Source: JAQIBY01 sp034658655
Lineage (GTDB): Bacteria > Bacteroidota > Bacteroidia > Bacteroidales > ML635J-15
NCBI GenBank assembly: GCA_034658655.1
Contig: JAYEFQ010000144.1
Coordinates: 1-8,904, forward strand
Length of the DNA stretch: 8,904 nt
Direction of reading: 5' to 3'
Shown here: piece after piece, positions 1 through 6,642 of the stretch
Layout of the letters: each line of letters starts with the position of its first letter
Position numbering within the stretch: the stretch's first letter is position 1
Notes under the pieces: generated by a model
What the model was told of the DNA's origin: nothing
Seen by the model: the letters and a program-made list of their open reading frames with translations, nothing else
The model's database searches: none
Made by a program: the position numbers and the translations under genes

Positions 1-247
1 CTGCTAATCAAGCATTACTACCCGTGTGTAAGCATTTGTAAACATTTATAAGCATTTATAAACGAGTTTGCTTGTTTCTTTCTTTGCGAAAGATAGTGAA
101 AATCATGCAATATGCAGTAGGTTTTCAAATAACCTAATCGACAGAAAAAATTTGTTTCTCTGGCTTGGATGCAAGCATTAAGCAGATAAGTACAAAAGTT
201 GACTAACCAGACACTAACTGTATTGAGAGCCACTATTTACTATTCGA
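1..247. other. Left-edge non-coding stretch downstream of the M13 peptidase
   Basis: I see no credible gene here. The only long open frame, on the minus strand, starts from GTG and has no recognisable domain. The stretch contains the 10-bp-phased repeat described separately. It also has two small hairpins: a 6-bp stem TAGGTT/AACCTA at 118-136 and a 5-bp stem GCTTG/CAAGC at 163-176. Neither is directly followed by a U tract on the minus strand, so neither is a convincing terminator for the peptidase gene that ends at 248. Confidence 0.6.
10..64. repeat. Short tandem repeat with 10-bp spacing (AAGCATT/AAACATT)
   Basis: The heptamer AAGCATT occurs at 10-16, 30-36 and 50-56, exactly 20 bp apart, with the one-base variant AAACATT at 40-46. 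From 29 to 64 the sequence is close to a perfect tandem of the 10-bp unit TAAGCATTTR/TAAACATTTA. Another AAGCATT lies at 173-179, outside the array. A 10-bp period is not a multiple of three, so this is not a protein repeat, but it does match about one helical turn of DNA. It could be phased protein-binding sites or simple slippage; nothing else supports either reading. Confidence 0.6.
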
Positions 248-2287
248 CTACCAAATTTTAGTCCATGCTGCTTCAGGCAAATACATTGAATCGCCGGGCT
301 GAACATCAAAAGCGTCATGGAAAGCTTTAATTCCGGGAACCTGACCATTTACACGCCATTCACCAAGCGAATGGACATCTTCTTTGATACGTCTCATAAT
401 TTCCTGATCGGTAATATTTTGTGCCCACACTTTTGCATAAGCTAAGAAAAAACGCTGATCGGCAGTAAAACCATTAATTTTTATAGGCTCGTCTTTCCCT
501 TCTAATGATTTTCTAAATGCGTTGTAGGCAATGGTTAATCCACCAAAATCGGCAATATTTTCGCCAAGGGATAAGTTGCCATCAGCACGCATGGTATCGA
601 GTACAAAAATATCGTTATAACGGTCAATCAGAATTTTAGATTGGACATTAAATTTCTCAATATCATGGGCTGTCCACCAGTTTTTCAGATTGCCATTTTT
701 ATCAAAATTGCGTCCTTGATCATCAAAACCATGTGTCATTTCATGCCCAATCACCACACCAATCGCACCATAATTCACAGCATCATCAGCACCCATATAA
801 AAGAATGGTGCTTGCAAAATCCCTGCAGGGAAACAAATTTCATTCGTTACAGGAGAATAATACGCATTAACGATTTGTGGATTCATATGCCATTCCTCTT
901 TATCCACTGGTTTACCAATTTTACTTAACATGTATTCAAAATCAAAACGATTTGAATTGAGCATATTTTGAACATAAGAATTGGTAACCTCCAAATCAGA
1001 ATAATCTCTCCACTTATCAGGATAACCAATTTTAACCACCATTCCGGCAAGTTTTTTCTGGGCTTTTTCTTGTGTTTCTGCGCTCATCCAAGTTGATTTA
1101 GCAATGCGTTCAGAAAATGAAGTGCGCAAATTTTCAACGAGAGTAATCATCCGTTCTTTGGCTTCAGGCGGAAAGTGTTTCTCAACGAATTTTTGTCCAA
1201 CTGCTTCACCTAACGCACCATTTGTTGCACTAACTATACGTCTCCAACGGGGTTTTTGTTTTCCCTGTCCGCGAAGGAATTTATCGTAAAATTCAAATTG
1301 AAGATTATCAAAATCTGAATTTAGCATACTTGCACTTGAGCCGATAAGTTTCCACCTGAGATACGTTTTCCAATCATCGACAGAAACATCATCCATCATT
1401 GTGCCAAGCAATGTAAAAAATTTAGGCTGACGCACATTAATGGTGTCTATTTTTTCCATTCCAATTTCGCACAAATAGGTATCAAAATCAAAACTTCCAC
1501 TTAAATCATTCAAATCAACAAGACTCATTTTATTATTGGTCGCATGTGGATCTCTTTGCTGCAAACGTGTCATGGATGCTTTGGCCAAACGCATTTCAAT
1601 ATCCATTACCCTTGCGGCATTCGCTTCAGCAATTTCAACATTATCGCCCATGAGGGAAAACATATTTGCCAAAAAGCGCAGATATTCAGCACGAATTTCC
1701 TTGCTACGATTATCTTCAGCGGTATAATAATCTCTATCGGGAAGTCCAAGTCCGCCTTGAAGTATATGTGCAATTTGCATATCGCTATTATCGGCATCAG
1801 CAGAGCCAAAGAAATAAAACAAACTGCTTAAACCTATTTTATTATTGTAAGCAAATTGTTTGATAATACCAGCTTTGCTATCAATGGCATCAATTTTCTC
1901 AATTTCCGGCAATAATGGCTTTATCCCGAGGGTTTCAATGGTCGCAGAATCCATTCCAACGGAATAAAAATTTCCAATTTTCCATTCAAGGCTTCCCTCA
2001 GGATGCTCACCATCAGCGAGCTCAACAATCAGGGATTTTACTTTTTGACTCGTTGATTTCCCCAATAAGTCAAATGATCCAAAACGGCTTTCTTCTTGTG
2101 GTAAGGGATGATTTTTTTGCCATCCTCCGGTTGCATACTGATAAAAATTGTCTTGCGGACGAACTGTTATATCAAGATCTTCCATCAAAAGTGCTTTATC
2201 TTCCATAATATTTTCTTTTGTATTACAGGAAATCAGCATTGAACTTACAATAAATCCTGCAAAGAGTAATTTAAAATTCGATTTCAT
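248..2287 (-). CDS. M13 family zinc metallopeptidase (PepO/neprilysin-like), lipoprotein
   Basis: This 679-residue endopeptidase belongs to the neprilysin/PepO family, zinc enzymes that cleave peptides at the amino side of hydrophobic residues. The ATG at 2287 is chosen because it opens a lipoprotein signal peptide, with a hydrophobic run at 5-19 and lipobox LISC ending at Cys21; upstream the frame has only a TTG. The M13 N-terminal domain begins near residue 44 (PQDNFYQYATGGW). The catalytic domain has the substrate-binding motif NAYYSP (474-479), the zinc site HEMTH (515-519; Glu516 catalytic, His515 and His519 ligands) and GENIAD, with third ligand Glu576 and supporting Asp580. The family's late DVHS histidine (639) and WRVNG arginine (645) are also present. 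All catalytic residues are intact and the length is typical. It is probably anchored to an outer or periplasmic membrane leaflet. The 177-bp gap after plsY suggests its own promoter, though co-transcription is possible. Confidence 0.95.
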   Translation of the reverse strand: MKSNFKLLFAGFIVSSMLISCNTKENIMEDKALLMEDLDITVRPQDNFYQYATGGWQKNHPLPQEESRFGSFDLLGKSTSQKVKSLIVELADGEHPEGSLEWKIGNFYSVGMDSATIETLGIKPLLPEIEKIDAIDSKAGIIKQFAYNNKIGLSSLFYFFGSADADNSDMQIAHILQGGLGLPDRDYYTAEDNRSKEIRAEYLRFLANMFSLMGDNVEIAEANAARVMDIEMRLAKASMTRLQQRDPHATNNKMSLVDLNDLSGSFDFDTYLCEIGMEKIDTINVRQPKFFTLLGTMMDDVSVDDWKTYLRWKLIGSSASMLNSDFDNLQFEFYDKFLRGQGKQKPRWRRIVSATNGALGEAVGQKFVEKHFPPEAKERMITLVENLRTSFSERIAKSTWMSAETQEKAQKKLAGMVVKIGYPDKWRDYSDLEVTNSYVQNMLNSNRFDFEYMLSKIGKPVDKEEWHMNPQIVNAYYSPVTNEICFPAGILQAPFFYMGADDAVNYGAIGVVIGHEMTHGFDDQGRNFDKNGNLKNWWTAHDIEKFNVQSKILIDRYNDIFVLDTMRADGNLSLGENIADFGGLTIAYNAFRKSLEGKDEPIKINGFTADQRFFLAYAKVWAQNITDQEIMRRIKEDVHSLGEWRVNGQVPGIKAFHDAFDVQPGDSMYLPEAAWTKIW

Positions 2288-2339
2288 ATCACTGAGTTCC
2301 AAATATGTTTTAAAGTTGAAAGTTAATAAAGTTACATTC

Positions 2340-2370
2340 CTAAATATCAATTATTTATAATAATATTTAG
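2340..2370. repeat. 8-bp perfect inverted repeat upstream of the M13 peptidase gene
   Basis: CTAAATAT (2340-2347) and ATATTTAG (2363-2370) form an exact inverted repeat around a 15-nt AT-rich spacer, about 53 bp upstream of the peptidase start in the plsY-peptidase gap. It could be a regulator-binding site or a weak hairpin. In such AT-rich sequence an 8-bp match may arise by chance, and there is no U tract marking a terminator. Confidence 0.3.
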
Positions 2371-2464
2371 CATCTCATTAAATTACTTACTATCAACGCA
2401 TTACATTTTCAGCTTTCTACTTTACAAACTTTACACTTTTCATACTCATCTCAATATTAAACGC

Positions 2465-3085
2465 TCACGATTTAAAAGAGATGTGCTTTTCCTCGCCATT
2501 TAACAATCTTTTAATGTTTTTTTTGTGGCTTATTAAGAGAAGTAATGCTGCAAAAAGGGAAAAGATAAGTAAGCTGTTTTGGTTTTCATAAAAAAGCAGG
2601 TAAAATATTATGGGAAAACTAATTCCTGCAAGCATAGAACTTATTGAAACAATTCTTGTAATTACTAGGCTAATGACAAAAATGCCAAATGCAGATAAGG
2701 CAGCAAGCGGATGCAATGCGATTATCATTCCGAGCAAGCTTGCCACTCCTTTTCCGCCTTTAAATCCGGAAAATACTGGAAAGATATGTCCAAAAACAGC
2801 AATCACTCCGAGAGAAATTTGCCATATCACAAATGCTTCTGATTGCGGTTCAAAGCTATTCTGGAAGTACGCTAATTTAACGGCAGCAAAGCTTTTTGCA
2901 GCATCGAAAAGAAAAGCAGGAAGCGCGGTTTTCCAACCTACAACTCGTAATAAATTGGTTGCACCTGCATTTTTACTTCCATGTTGACGAATATCAATTT
3001 GATGAAACCACTTTCCAAACCAATAGGCAGCATTAAAAGCACCAAATAAATAAGCAAACAGTCCTGATATTATAAAAATAAACAT
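2465..3085 (-). CDS. plsY: Glycerol-3-phosphate acyltransferase PlsY
   Basis: This 206-residue integral membrane enzyme transfers the acyl group from acyl-phosphate (made by PlsX) to glycerol-3-phosphate, giving lysophosphatidate, the first committed step of phospholipid synthesis. The family motifs are in order: motif 1 GSKNAGATNLLRVVG (36-50), the D-x-x-K element (Asp61, Lys64), motif 2 GHIFPVFSGFKGGKGVA (99-115, with His100) and motif 3 around SISSMLAG (147-154). The C-terminal tail has the usual H-x-x-N-I-x-R-L-x-x-G-x-E pattern. Hydrophobic segments lie near 1-24, 54-74, 84-104, 115-143 and 148-185. Length is normal. The ATG at 3085 lies 22 bp after the rsmD stop, so plsY is probably the last gene of the same operon. 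Two small departures from the pattern I remember are Lys38, where motif 1 usually has Gly, and Ser65 after the D-x-x-K element. Confidence 0.96.
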   Translation of the reverse strand: MFIFIISGLFAYLFGAFNAAYWFGKWFHQIDIRQHGSKNAGATNLLRVVGWKTALPAFLFDAAKSFAAVKLAYFQNSFEPQSEAFVIWQISLGVIAVFGHIFPVFSGFKGGKGVASLLGMIIALHPLAALSAFGIFVISLVITRIVSISSMLAGISFPIIFYLLFYENQNSLLIFSLFAALLLLISHKKNIKRLLNGEEKHISFKS

Positions 3086-3107
3086 GATAAAGTAGTCAAA
3101 TTAAAAC

Positions 3108-3653
3108 TTATTCCTCTGTTGGTTTTTCAAAGATACTGAAATTCACGGCACCATATTTTCGTTGCTCAAGGAAAAACGGCATTTCTGAGAAGTTCTGCAT
3201 CTTATTATGTTCTATAATCAATAATCCCCCTGGGCGCAGTAACTCTCTCTCAAAAACGGCTTTATGAATTTCATTATAATAAGAGGAATCAAAAGGCGGA
3301 TCGGCAAAAATGATATTGAATTGCTGTTTAACTTTCTGGACAAAAGAAACTGCATCACTATTAAAAACTTTTACTGCAGGCGCAAGCAATTCACCAGCTT
3401 GTTTTTCAATAAACTCAGACTGTTTAGAATCGATTTCAACAGCAACAATTTCAACTGCTTCCCGAGAAATCATTTCATAAGTAAATACACCTGTTCCGCT
3501 GAACAAATCTAAGAACCTAATTTCATCGAGGTTATAATGATTATTCATGATATTGAAAATGCCTTCGCGAGCAAAATCAGTTGTAGGTCGAGCTGAGAAG
3601 CTCATCGGGATTTTGATTTGTCTTCCTTTATATTTACCGGAAATAATTCGCAT
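3108..3653 (-). CDS. rsmD: 16S rRNA (guanine(966)-N(2))-methyltransferase RsmD
   Basis: This is a 181-residue SAM-dependent methyltransferase that modifies G966 (E. coli numbering) of 16S rRNA in the small ribosomal subunit. It begins with the family's MRIISGKYKGR. The R-P-T-T-D segment (22-26) follows, then the SAM-binding motif LDLFSGTG (48-55), the acidic end of strand 2 (VEID, 72-75) and the catalytic N6/N2-type motif DPPF (118-121). Length is typical and nothing is missing. Its ATG shares one base with the stop codon of the upstream DUF3822 gene (TAATG), which points to translational coupling. The next gene, plsY, follows after 22 bp. Confidence 0.96.
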   Translation of the reverse strand: MRIISGKYKGRQIKIPMSFSARPTTDFAREGIFNIMNNHYNLDEIRFLDLFSGTGVFTYEMISREAVEIVAVEIDSKQSEFIEKQAGELLAPAVKVFNSDAVSFVQKVKQQFNIIFADPPFDSSYYNEIHKAVFERELLRPGGLLIIEHNKMQNFSEMPFFLEQRKYGAVNFSIFEKPTEE

Positions 3654-4483
3654 TAATGAATATTTAAAAAATGAATAAAATAGTGTGGCAAACTATCCTG
3701 AAAATGATATGAATATTTCTTTTGCGGATTAAGCGTTTCGAAAAACATATTTCGAATGAATTTATTCAGATGAATCACCGCATTATCGTTCTTTTCAATC
3801 ATACCACTAAACATAAGTGCAGCATCTTTAGGACTGACCACAAGTTGTTTATAGGCATTTAGGATAAAATACACAATGTCATTTCCTGATTTATACCGAT
3901 AGGAATTAAACATCAAAACTTGCTTGTCCTTAATCACAAGCAAATCAAAATGCGATTTCCAAACCTGCACATATACCGCATCATTTTCTTGTCCTTCAGC
4001 ATAATCAAGCGCCGTTTTAATAAATGATTCGGCAATGTTTCCAAGATGTTCAGGCTTAAAAACATCCATGTATTTTTTGTGATTTTCATGATTCACAAGA
4101 TATGCCATTGAATACTTATCAAAGCGTGATTTTAATGTCAGCTTATCAAAATTCACCGGAAAATGAAAGTCAATAATCTCATTAAGCTGGTTTGGTTCGT
4201 CAAAAGCAGGAGGAATTAACAAACAATGTCGATTGGAATAAATCAGATGTTCTGTTTTAATTAATTTTGGATTTTGCCAAATACTGAGCATAAGTTCCTC
4301 TGCTTTCGCTTTGACATCCTCGGGGTCATAATTTCCCGAAAAGGATTTAAGCAGCATGTATTTATCCTGAGCAACATCCTTTATTGAAAAACAATATCCA
4401 TCACCGCCAAGCAGGATGGATATTGTACAATTTTGTTGTTCGGTTTTCTGTAAGTCTTTATCAAAAATATTGATTTGCTTCAT
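3653..4483 (-). CDS. DUF3822 family protein (function unknown)
   Basis: This 276-residue protein is recognised as DUF3822 from its overall pattern and its place directly before rsmD, an arrangement I associate with Bacteroidota; the assignment is from memory. The function is unknown. The ATG at 4483 is preferred because it lies 10 bp after the previous gene's stop, while a longer frame would need a TTG and overlap that gene. There is no signal peptide or membrane segment, so it is probably cytoplasmic. Residues 18-48 and 170-206 each look like a run of short beta strands: hydrophobic strand, acidic turn, strand, then an aromatic-rich strand (VYVQVW ... FDLLVI ... QVLMFNSYRY). In between, SNRHCLLIPPAFDE (83-96) is followed by a helical region. 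This twofold layout recalls actin-like proteins such as PilM or GspL, but I see no clear nucleotide-binding motif. It overlaps rsmD by one base. Confidence 0.85.
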   Translation of the reverse strand: MKQINIFDKDLQKTEQQNCTISILLGGDGYCFSIKDVAQDKYMLLKSFSGNYDPEDVKAKAEELMLSIWQNPKLIKTEHLIYSNRHCLLIPPAFDEPNQLNEIIDFHFPVNFDKLTLKSRFDKYSMAYLVNHENHKKYMDVFKPEHLGNIAESFIKTALDYAEGQENDAVYVQVWKSHFDLLVIKDKQVLMFNSYRYKSGNDIVYFILNAYKQLVVSPKDAALMFSGMIEKNDNAVIHLNKFIRNMFFETLNPQKKYSYHFQDSLPHYFIHFLNIH

Positions 4484-4493
4484 CAAACACTTT

Positions 4494-5129
4494 TTAGTCC
4501 CAGTTTCCTGCGTTATTTGTTGCTTCCGTAAGTGATCCAACTTTCAGCACCGGCTCTTCGCCTTCGTCAAGTTTGTACTTGTCAGCATTATAATTAATAA
4601 TTAACTGTTCATTCAATCCATCGAGAATATCCCAAGTACTCACTTTCGCTTCAAACACTTTAACTTCCACTTTAGAACCAGTCATTACCGTGGCAGTATC
4701 CATGGCAAATTTAGCGTTTGTCCCAACAGGAATTTGTCTGATATTATTAAATTTATACTTTATATCTTTAAACAAAGTATCCATGTAAGGAATAAAAATT
4801 GTATCACGAGTTACAATTCCCATCTCCACAGCTTGTTTTTCTGTAAGTGTATCAGGAACAAATCCTTCTTTACGGACAATCGGCATTGCATTGTTTTGGA
4901 TGAAGTTAACGAGTGTATCAAAATCTGGAGTATAAACACCATGTTGCTTTTTGAACTCAACCTGCGCTGTTCGGATATCCTCCAAACGTTCAACAACCTT
5001 TTTGAAACGAGCCTCTTGCTGTTTATCAAAATTGATAGGTTTTTGAATCCCTTTTACGATTAAAAAGGCGAATAAAACAATAACTGCCAGTAGCACGATT
5101 TGAATAATAATGGTAATTGTTTTTTTCAT
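4494..5129 (-). CDS. Membrane-anchored protein of unknown function, pseudopilin-like N-terminal half
   Basis: This 211-residue protein is not assigned to a named family. A single hydrophobic segment (about 5-25) directly after MKKT is an uncleaved-looking anchor: there is no lipobox and no G-F-T-L-x-E prepilin site. A charged helix follows (about 35-62), leading into AQVEFKKQHGVYTPDFDTL (55-73). That arrangement of helix, K-x-H-G-x-Y and a following D-x-L is reminiscent of pseudopilins, where an N-terminal helix runs into a D-H-G-x-Y-P segment. The rest (75-211) is predicted by eye to be mainly beta strands with no motif I know. It opens the probable operon, with its stop 10 bp before the DUF3822 start. 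The start is the first ATG, 80 bp from the divergent helicase gene, and the bases before it are A-rich. It is a confident gene of unknown role. Confidence 0.85.
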   Translation of the reverse strand: MKKTITIIIQIVLLAVIVLFAFLIVKGIQKPINFDKQQEARFKKVVERLEDIRTAQVEFKKQHGVYTPDFDTLVNFIQNNAMPIVRKEGFVPDTLTEKQAVEMGIVTRDTIFIPYMDTLFKDIKYKFNNIRQIPVGTNAKFAMDTATVMTGSKVEVKVFEAKVSTWDILDGLNEQLIINYNADKYKLDEGEEPVLKVGSLTEATNNAGNWD

Positions 5130-5155
5130 TTCTTTATTTATCTTTAATTTGTTAG

Positions 5156-5163
5156 CAAAATTA
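5156..5163 (-). promoter_or_regulatory. Candidate Bacteroidota -7 element for the leftward operon
   Basis: On the minus strand the sequence TAATTTTG matches the Bacteroidota -7 consensus TAnnTTTG exactly, and it ends 26 bp before the ATG at 5129. No clear -33 TTTG is seen 19-21 bp further upstream, so the call rests on the -7 match and its position. The same 80-bp gap must hold the promoter of the divergent helicase, for which I found only an imperfect match (TACTTTTTG at 5189-5197, one base too long). Confidence 0.4.
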
Positions 5164-5209
5164 ATATTTTTTAAGAAATATCCTTAAATACTTTTTGTAA
5201 TTTTAAAAA

Positions 5210-6631
5210 ATGCTGAAAAACTTTTTATATCAACGCATCACAGAACACTTTTCTTATAGTCCAACGCAAGATCAGGACAAATTGTTGCATCTACTTTGTC
5301 AATTTACGGAAAGTAAAGCGAACAATAGCATCTTAATTATTAAAGGATACGCAGGAACGGGAAAAACAACAATCATTTCCGCATATGTTAATGCCCTTAA
5401 ATCATTAAAACAACAGTTCATGCTTCTGGCACCAACCGGAAGAGCTGCTAAGGTGTTGTCGCATTATGCCAAGCATCCGGCATTTACCATTCATAAGCAA
5501 ATTTATCGTCAGGATACAAATAAAACGGATGATATGCGCTTTAAATTGGGATTTAACCCTCAACGCGATAAAATTTTCATTGTTGATGAAGCCTCAATGA
5601 TTTCTAATGACTATTCTCCCGGTAGTATGTTTGGCAGTGGTCGATTGCTAGACGATTTGTTACAATTTGTTTATAATCAGGATAATTGCAGATTAATTTT
5701 AATTGGTGATACGGCTCAGTTACCGCCGGTAAACATCCCAGAATCTCCTGCATTAGAAGTGTCTGAATTTGAGAGTCGTGGATTTTCAGTTCTGCATACT
5801 GAACTAACTCAGGTGATTCGCCAAGCAGAATCCTCCGGCATATTAATGAATGCCACAAGGCTGCGAAATCAACTTAATATTGATCCGAAAACGCTTCCGA
5901 AATTTACAACTGGTGGTTTTGATGATATTCACCGTATATCGGGAACTGAACTTGTAGATTTGATAGAAAGTGAATATCAAAATGCCGGGATGGAGGAGGT
6001 CAAAGTAATATGTCGCTCCAATAAAAATGCAAATGTGTATAATCAGGGCATACGAAATCAAATTCTTTGGCGGGAAGATGAATTGTCTCCAGGCGATATT
6101 TTAATGGTTGTAAAGAATAATTATTTTTGGCTACCAGAAAATTCACCAATTAATTTTATCGCAAACGGCGATATGATAGAAATAGTCAGGTTGAAAGGCG
6201 TTCATGAAATGTATGGATTTCGTTTTCAAGATGTGCTTGTAAAATTTGTGGATTATCCTGAACTCGAAGTAGAATTAAGATTAATGCTTGACGTTCTAAT
6301 GCTAAACGGTCCATCGCTACCATCAGACAAAGGCAAACAATTTTATGAAGAAGTTGCAAAAGATTATGCACATCTTGGCAGCAAAAAAAAGCAATTTGAT
6401 GCCATGCGTAAAGACCCATTTTTAAATGCCCTGCAAGTGAAATATGCATACGCATTAACCTGTCATAAAGCGCAAGGCGGACAATGGAAAGTTATTTTCA
6501 TTGACCAAGGTTATGTTACCGAAGAAATGATGGGAACATCATACTACCGATGGTTATATACAGCAATAACACGTACAACGGAAACTTGCTATATTGTCAA
6601 TTTTCCTGATGATTATTTTGTGGAGGATTAA
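5210..6631 (+). CDS. RecD/Dda-like superfamily 1 DNA helicase (AAA family ATPase)
   Basis: This 473-residue ATP-dependent helicase of the SF1B (RecD/Dda) type probably translocates 5'-3' on DNA in repair or replication restart. The motifs are in order: Walker A GYAGTGKTT (46-54, Lys52), motif Ia APTGRAA (74-80), Walker B VDEASM (125-130), motif III GDTAQLPPV (166-174), motif IV LTQVIRQ (199-205, Arg204), motif V CHKAQGGQW (418-426) and motif VI WLYTAITRT (448-456, Arg455). The last two lie in a UvrD_C_2-type C-terminal domain. It is close in length to stand-alone Dda-like enzymes and lacks the long N-terminal region of RecD2; it has no RecBC neighbours, so it is not RecD of RecBCD. The ATG at 5210 follows an A-rich stretch typical of Bacteroidota starts. 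It is divergent from the DUF3822-rsmD operon and ends 11 bp from the convergent lipoprotein gene. Confidence 0.93.
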   Translation: MLKNFLYQRITEHFSYSPTQDQDKLLHLLCQFTESKANNSILIIKGYAGTGKTTIISAYVNALKSLKQQFMLLAPTGRAAKVLSHYAKHPAFTIHKQIYRQDTNKTDDMRFKLGFNPQRDKIFIVDEASMISNDYSPGSMFGSGRLLDDLLQFVYNQDNCRLILIGDTAQLPPVNIPESPALEVSEFESRGFSVLHTELTQVIRQAESSGILMNATRLRNQLNIDPKTLPKFTTGGFDDIHRISGTELVDLIESEYQNAGMEEVKVICRSNKNANVYNQGIRNQILWREDELSPGDILMVVKNNYFWLPENSPINFIANGDMIEIVRLKGVHEMYGFRFQDVLVKFVDYPELEVELRLMLDVLMLNGPSLPSDKGKQFYEEVAKDYAHLGSKKKQFDAMRKDPFLNALQVKYAYALTCHKAQGGQWKVIFIDQGYVTEEMMGTSYYRWLYTAITRTTETCYIVNFPDDYFVED

Positions 6632-6642
6632 ATTTCCACCCT

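Noticed and set aside
118..176. Small hairpins (TAGGTT/AACCTA and GCTTG/CAAGC) as a terminator for the M13 peptidase gene
   Set aside because: The stems are short and not followed by U-rich sequence on the minus strand. The T6 run lies about 12 bases past the second stem.
18..233. Leftward 71-codon open frame near the left edge
   Set aside because: It starts from GTG, has no domain, and its end runs through the 10-bp-period repeat, which is not in a coding phase.
1104..1863. Several short open frames on the plus strand opposite the M13 peptidase
   Set aside because: They are antisense shadows of a well-supported gene, with no domain, signal or conserved motif of their own.
2300..2307. CATATTTG on the minus strand as a -7 element for the M13 peptidase gene
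   Set aside because: It has one mismatch to TAnnTTTG, the -33 position reads TTTA rather than TTTG, and the leader would be only a few bases long.
2288..2350. Longer M13 peptidase with 21 extra N-terminal residues
   Set aside because: It starts from TTG and would place the lipoprotein signal peptide internally. The ATG at 2287 gives a normal signal peptide and lipobox.
4484..4540. Longer DUF3822 protein with 19 extra N-terminal residues
   Set aside because: The extension needs a TTG start and overlaps the upstream gene by 47 bp, while the ATG at 4483 gives a clean 10-bp gap.
6620..6639. Possible bidirectional terminator between the convergent helicase and lipoprotein genes (GTGGA/TCCAC with two inner G-T pairs)
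   Set aside because: The stem is only 5 Watson-Crick pairs plus two wobbles, and neither strand has a U tract directly after it. The position is attractive but the evidence is too weak.
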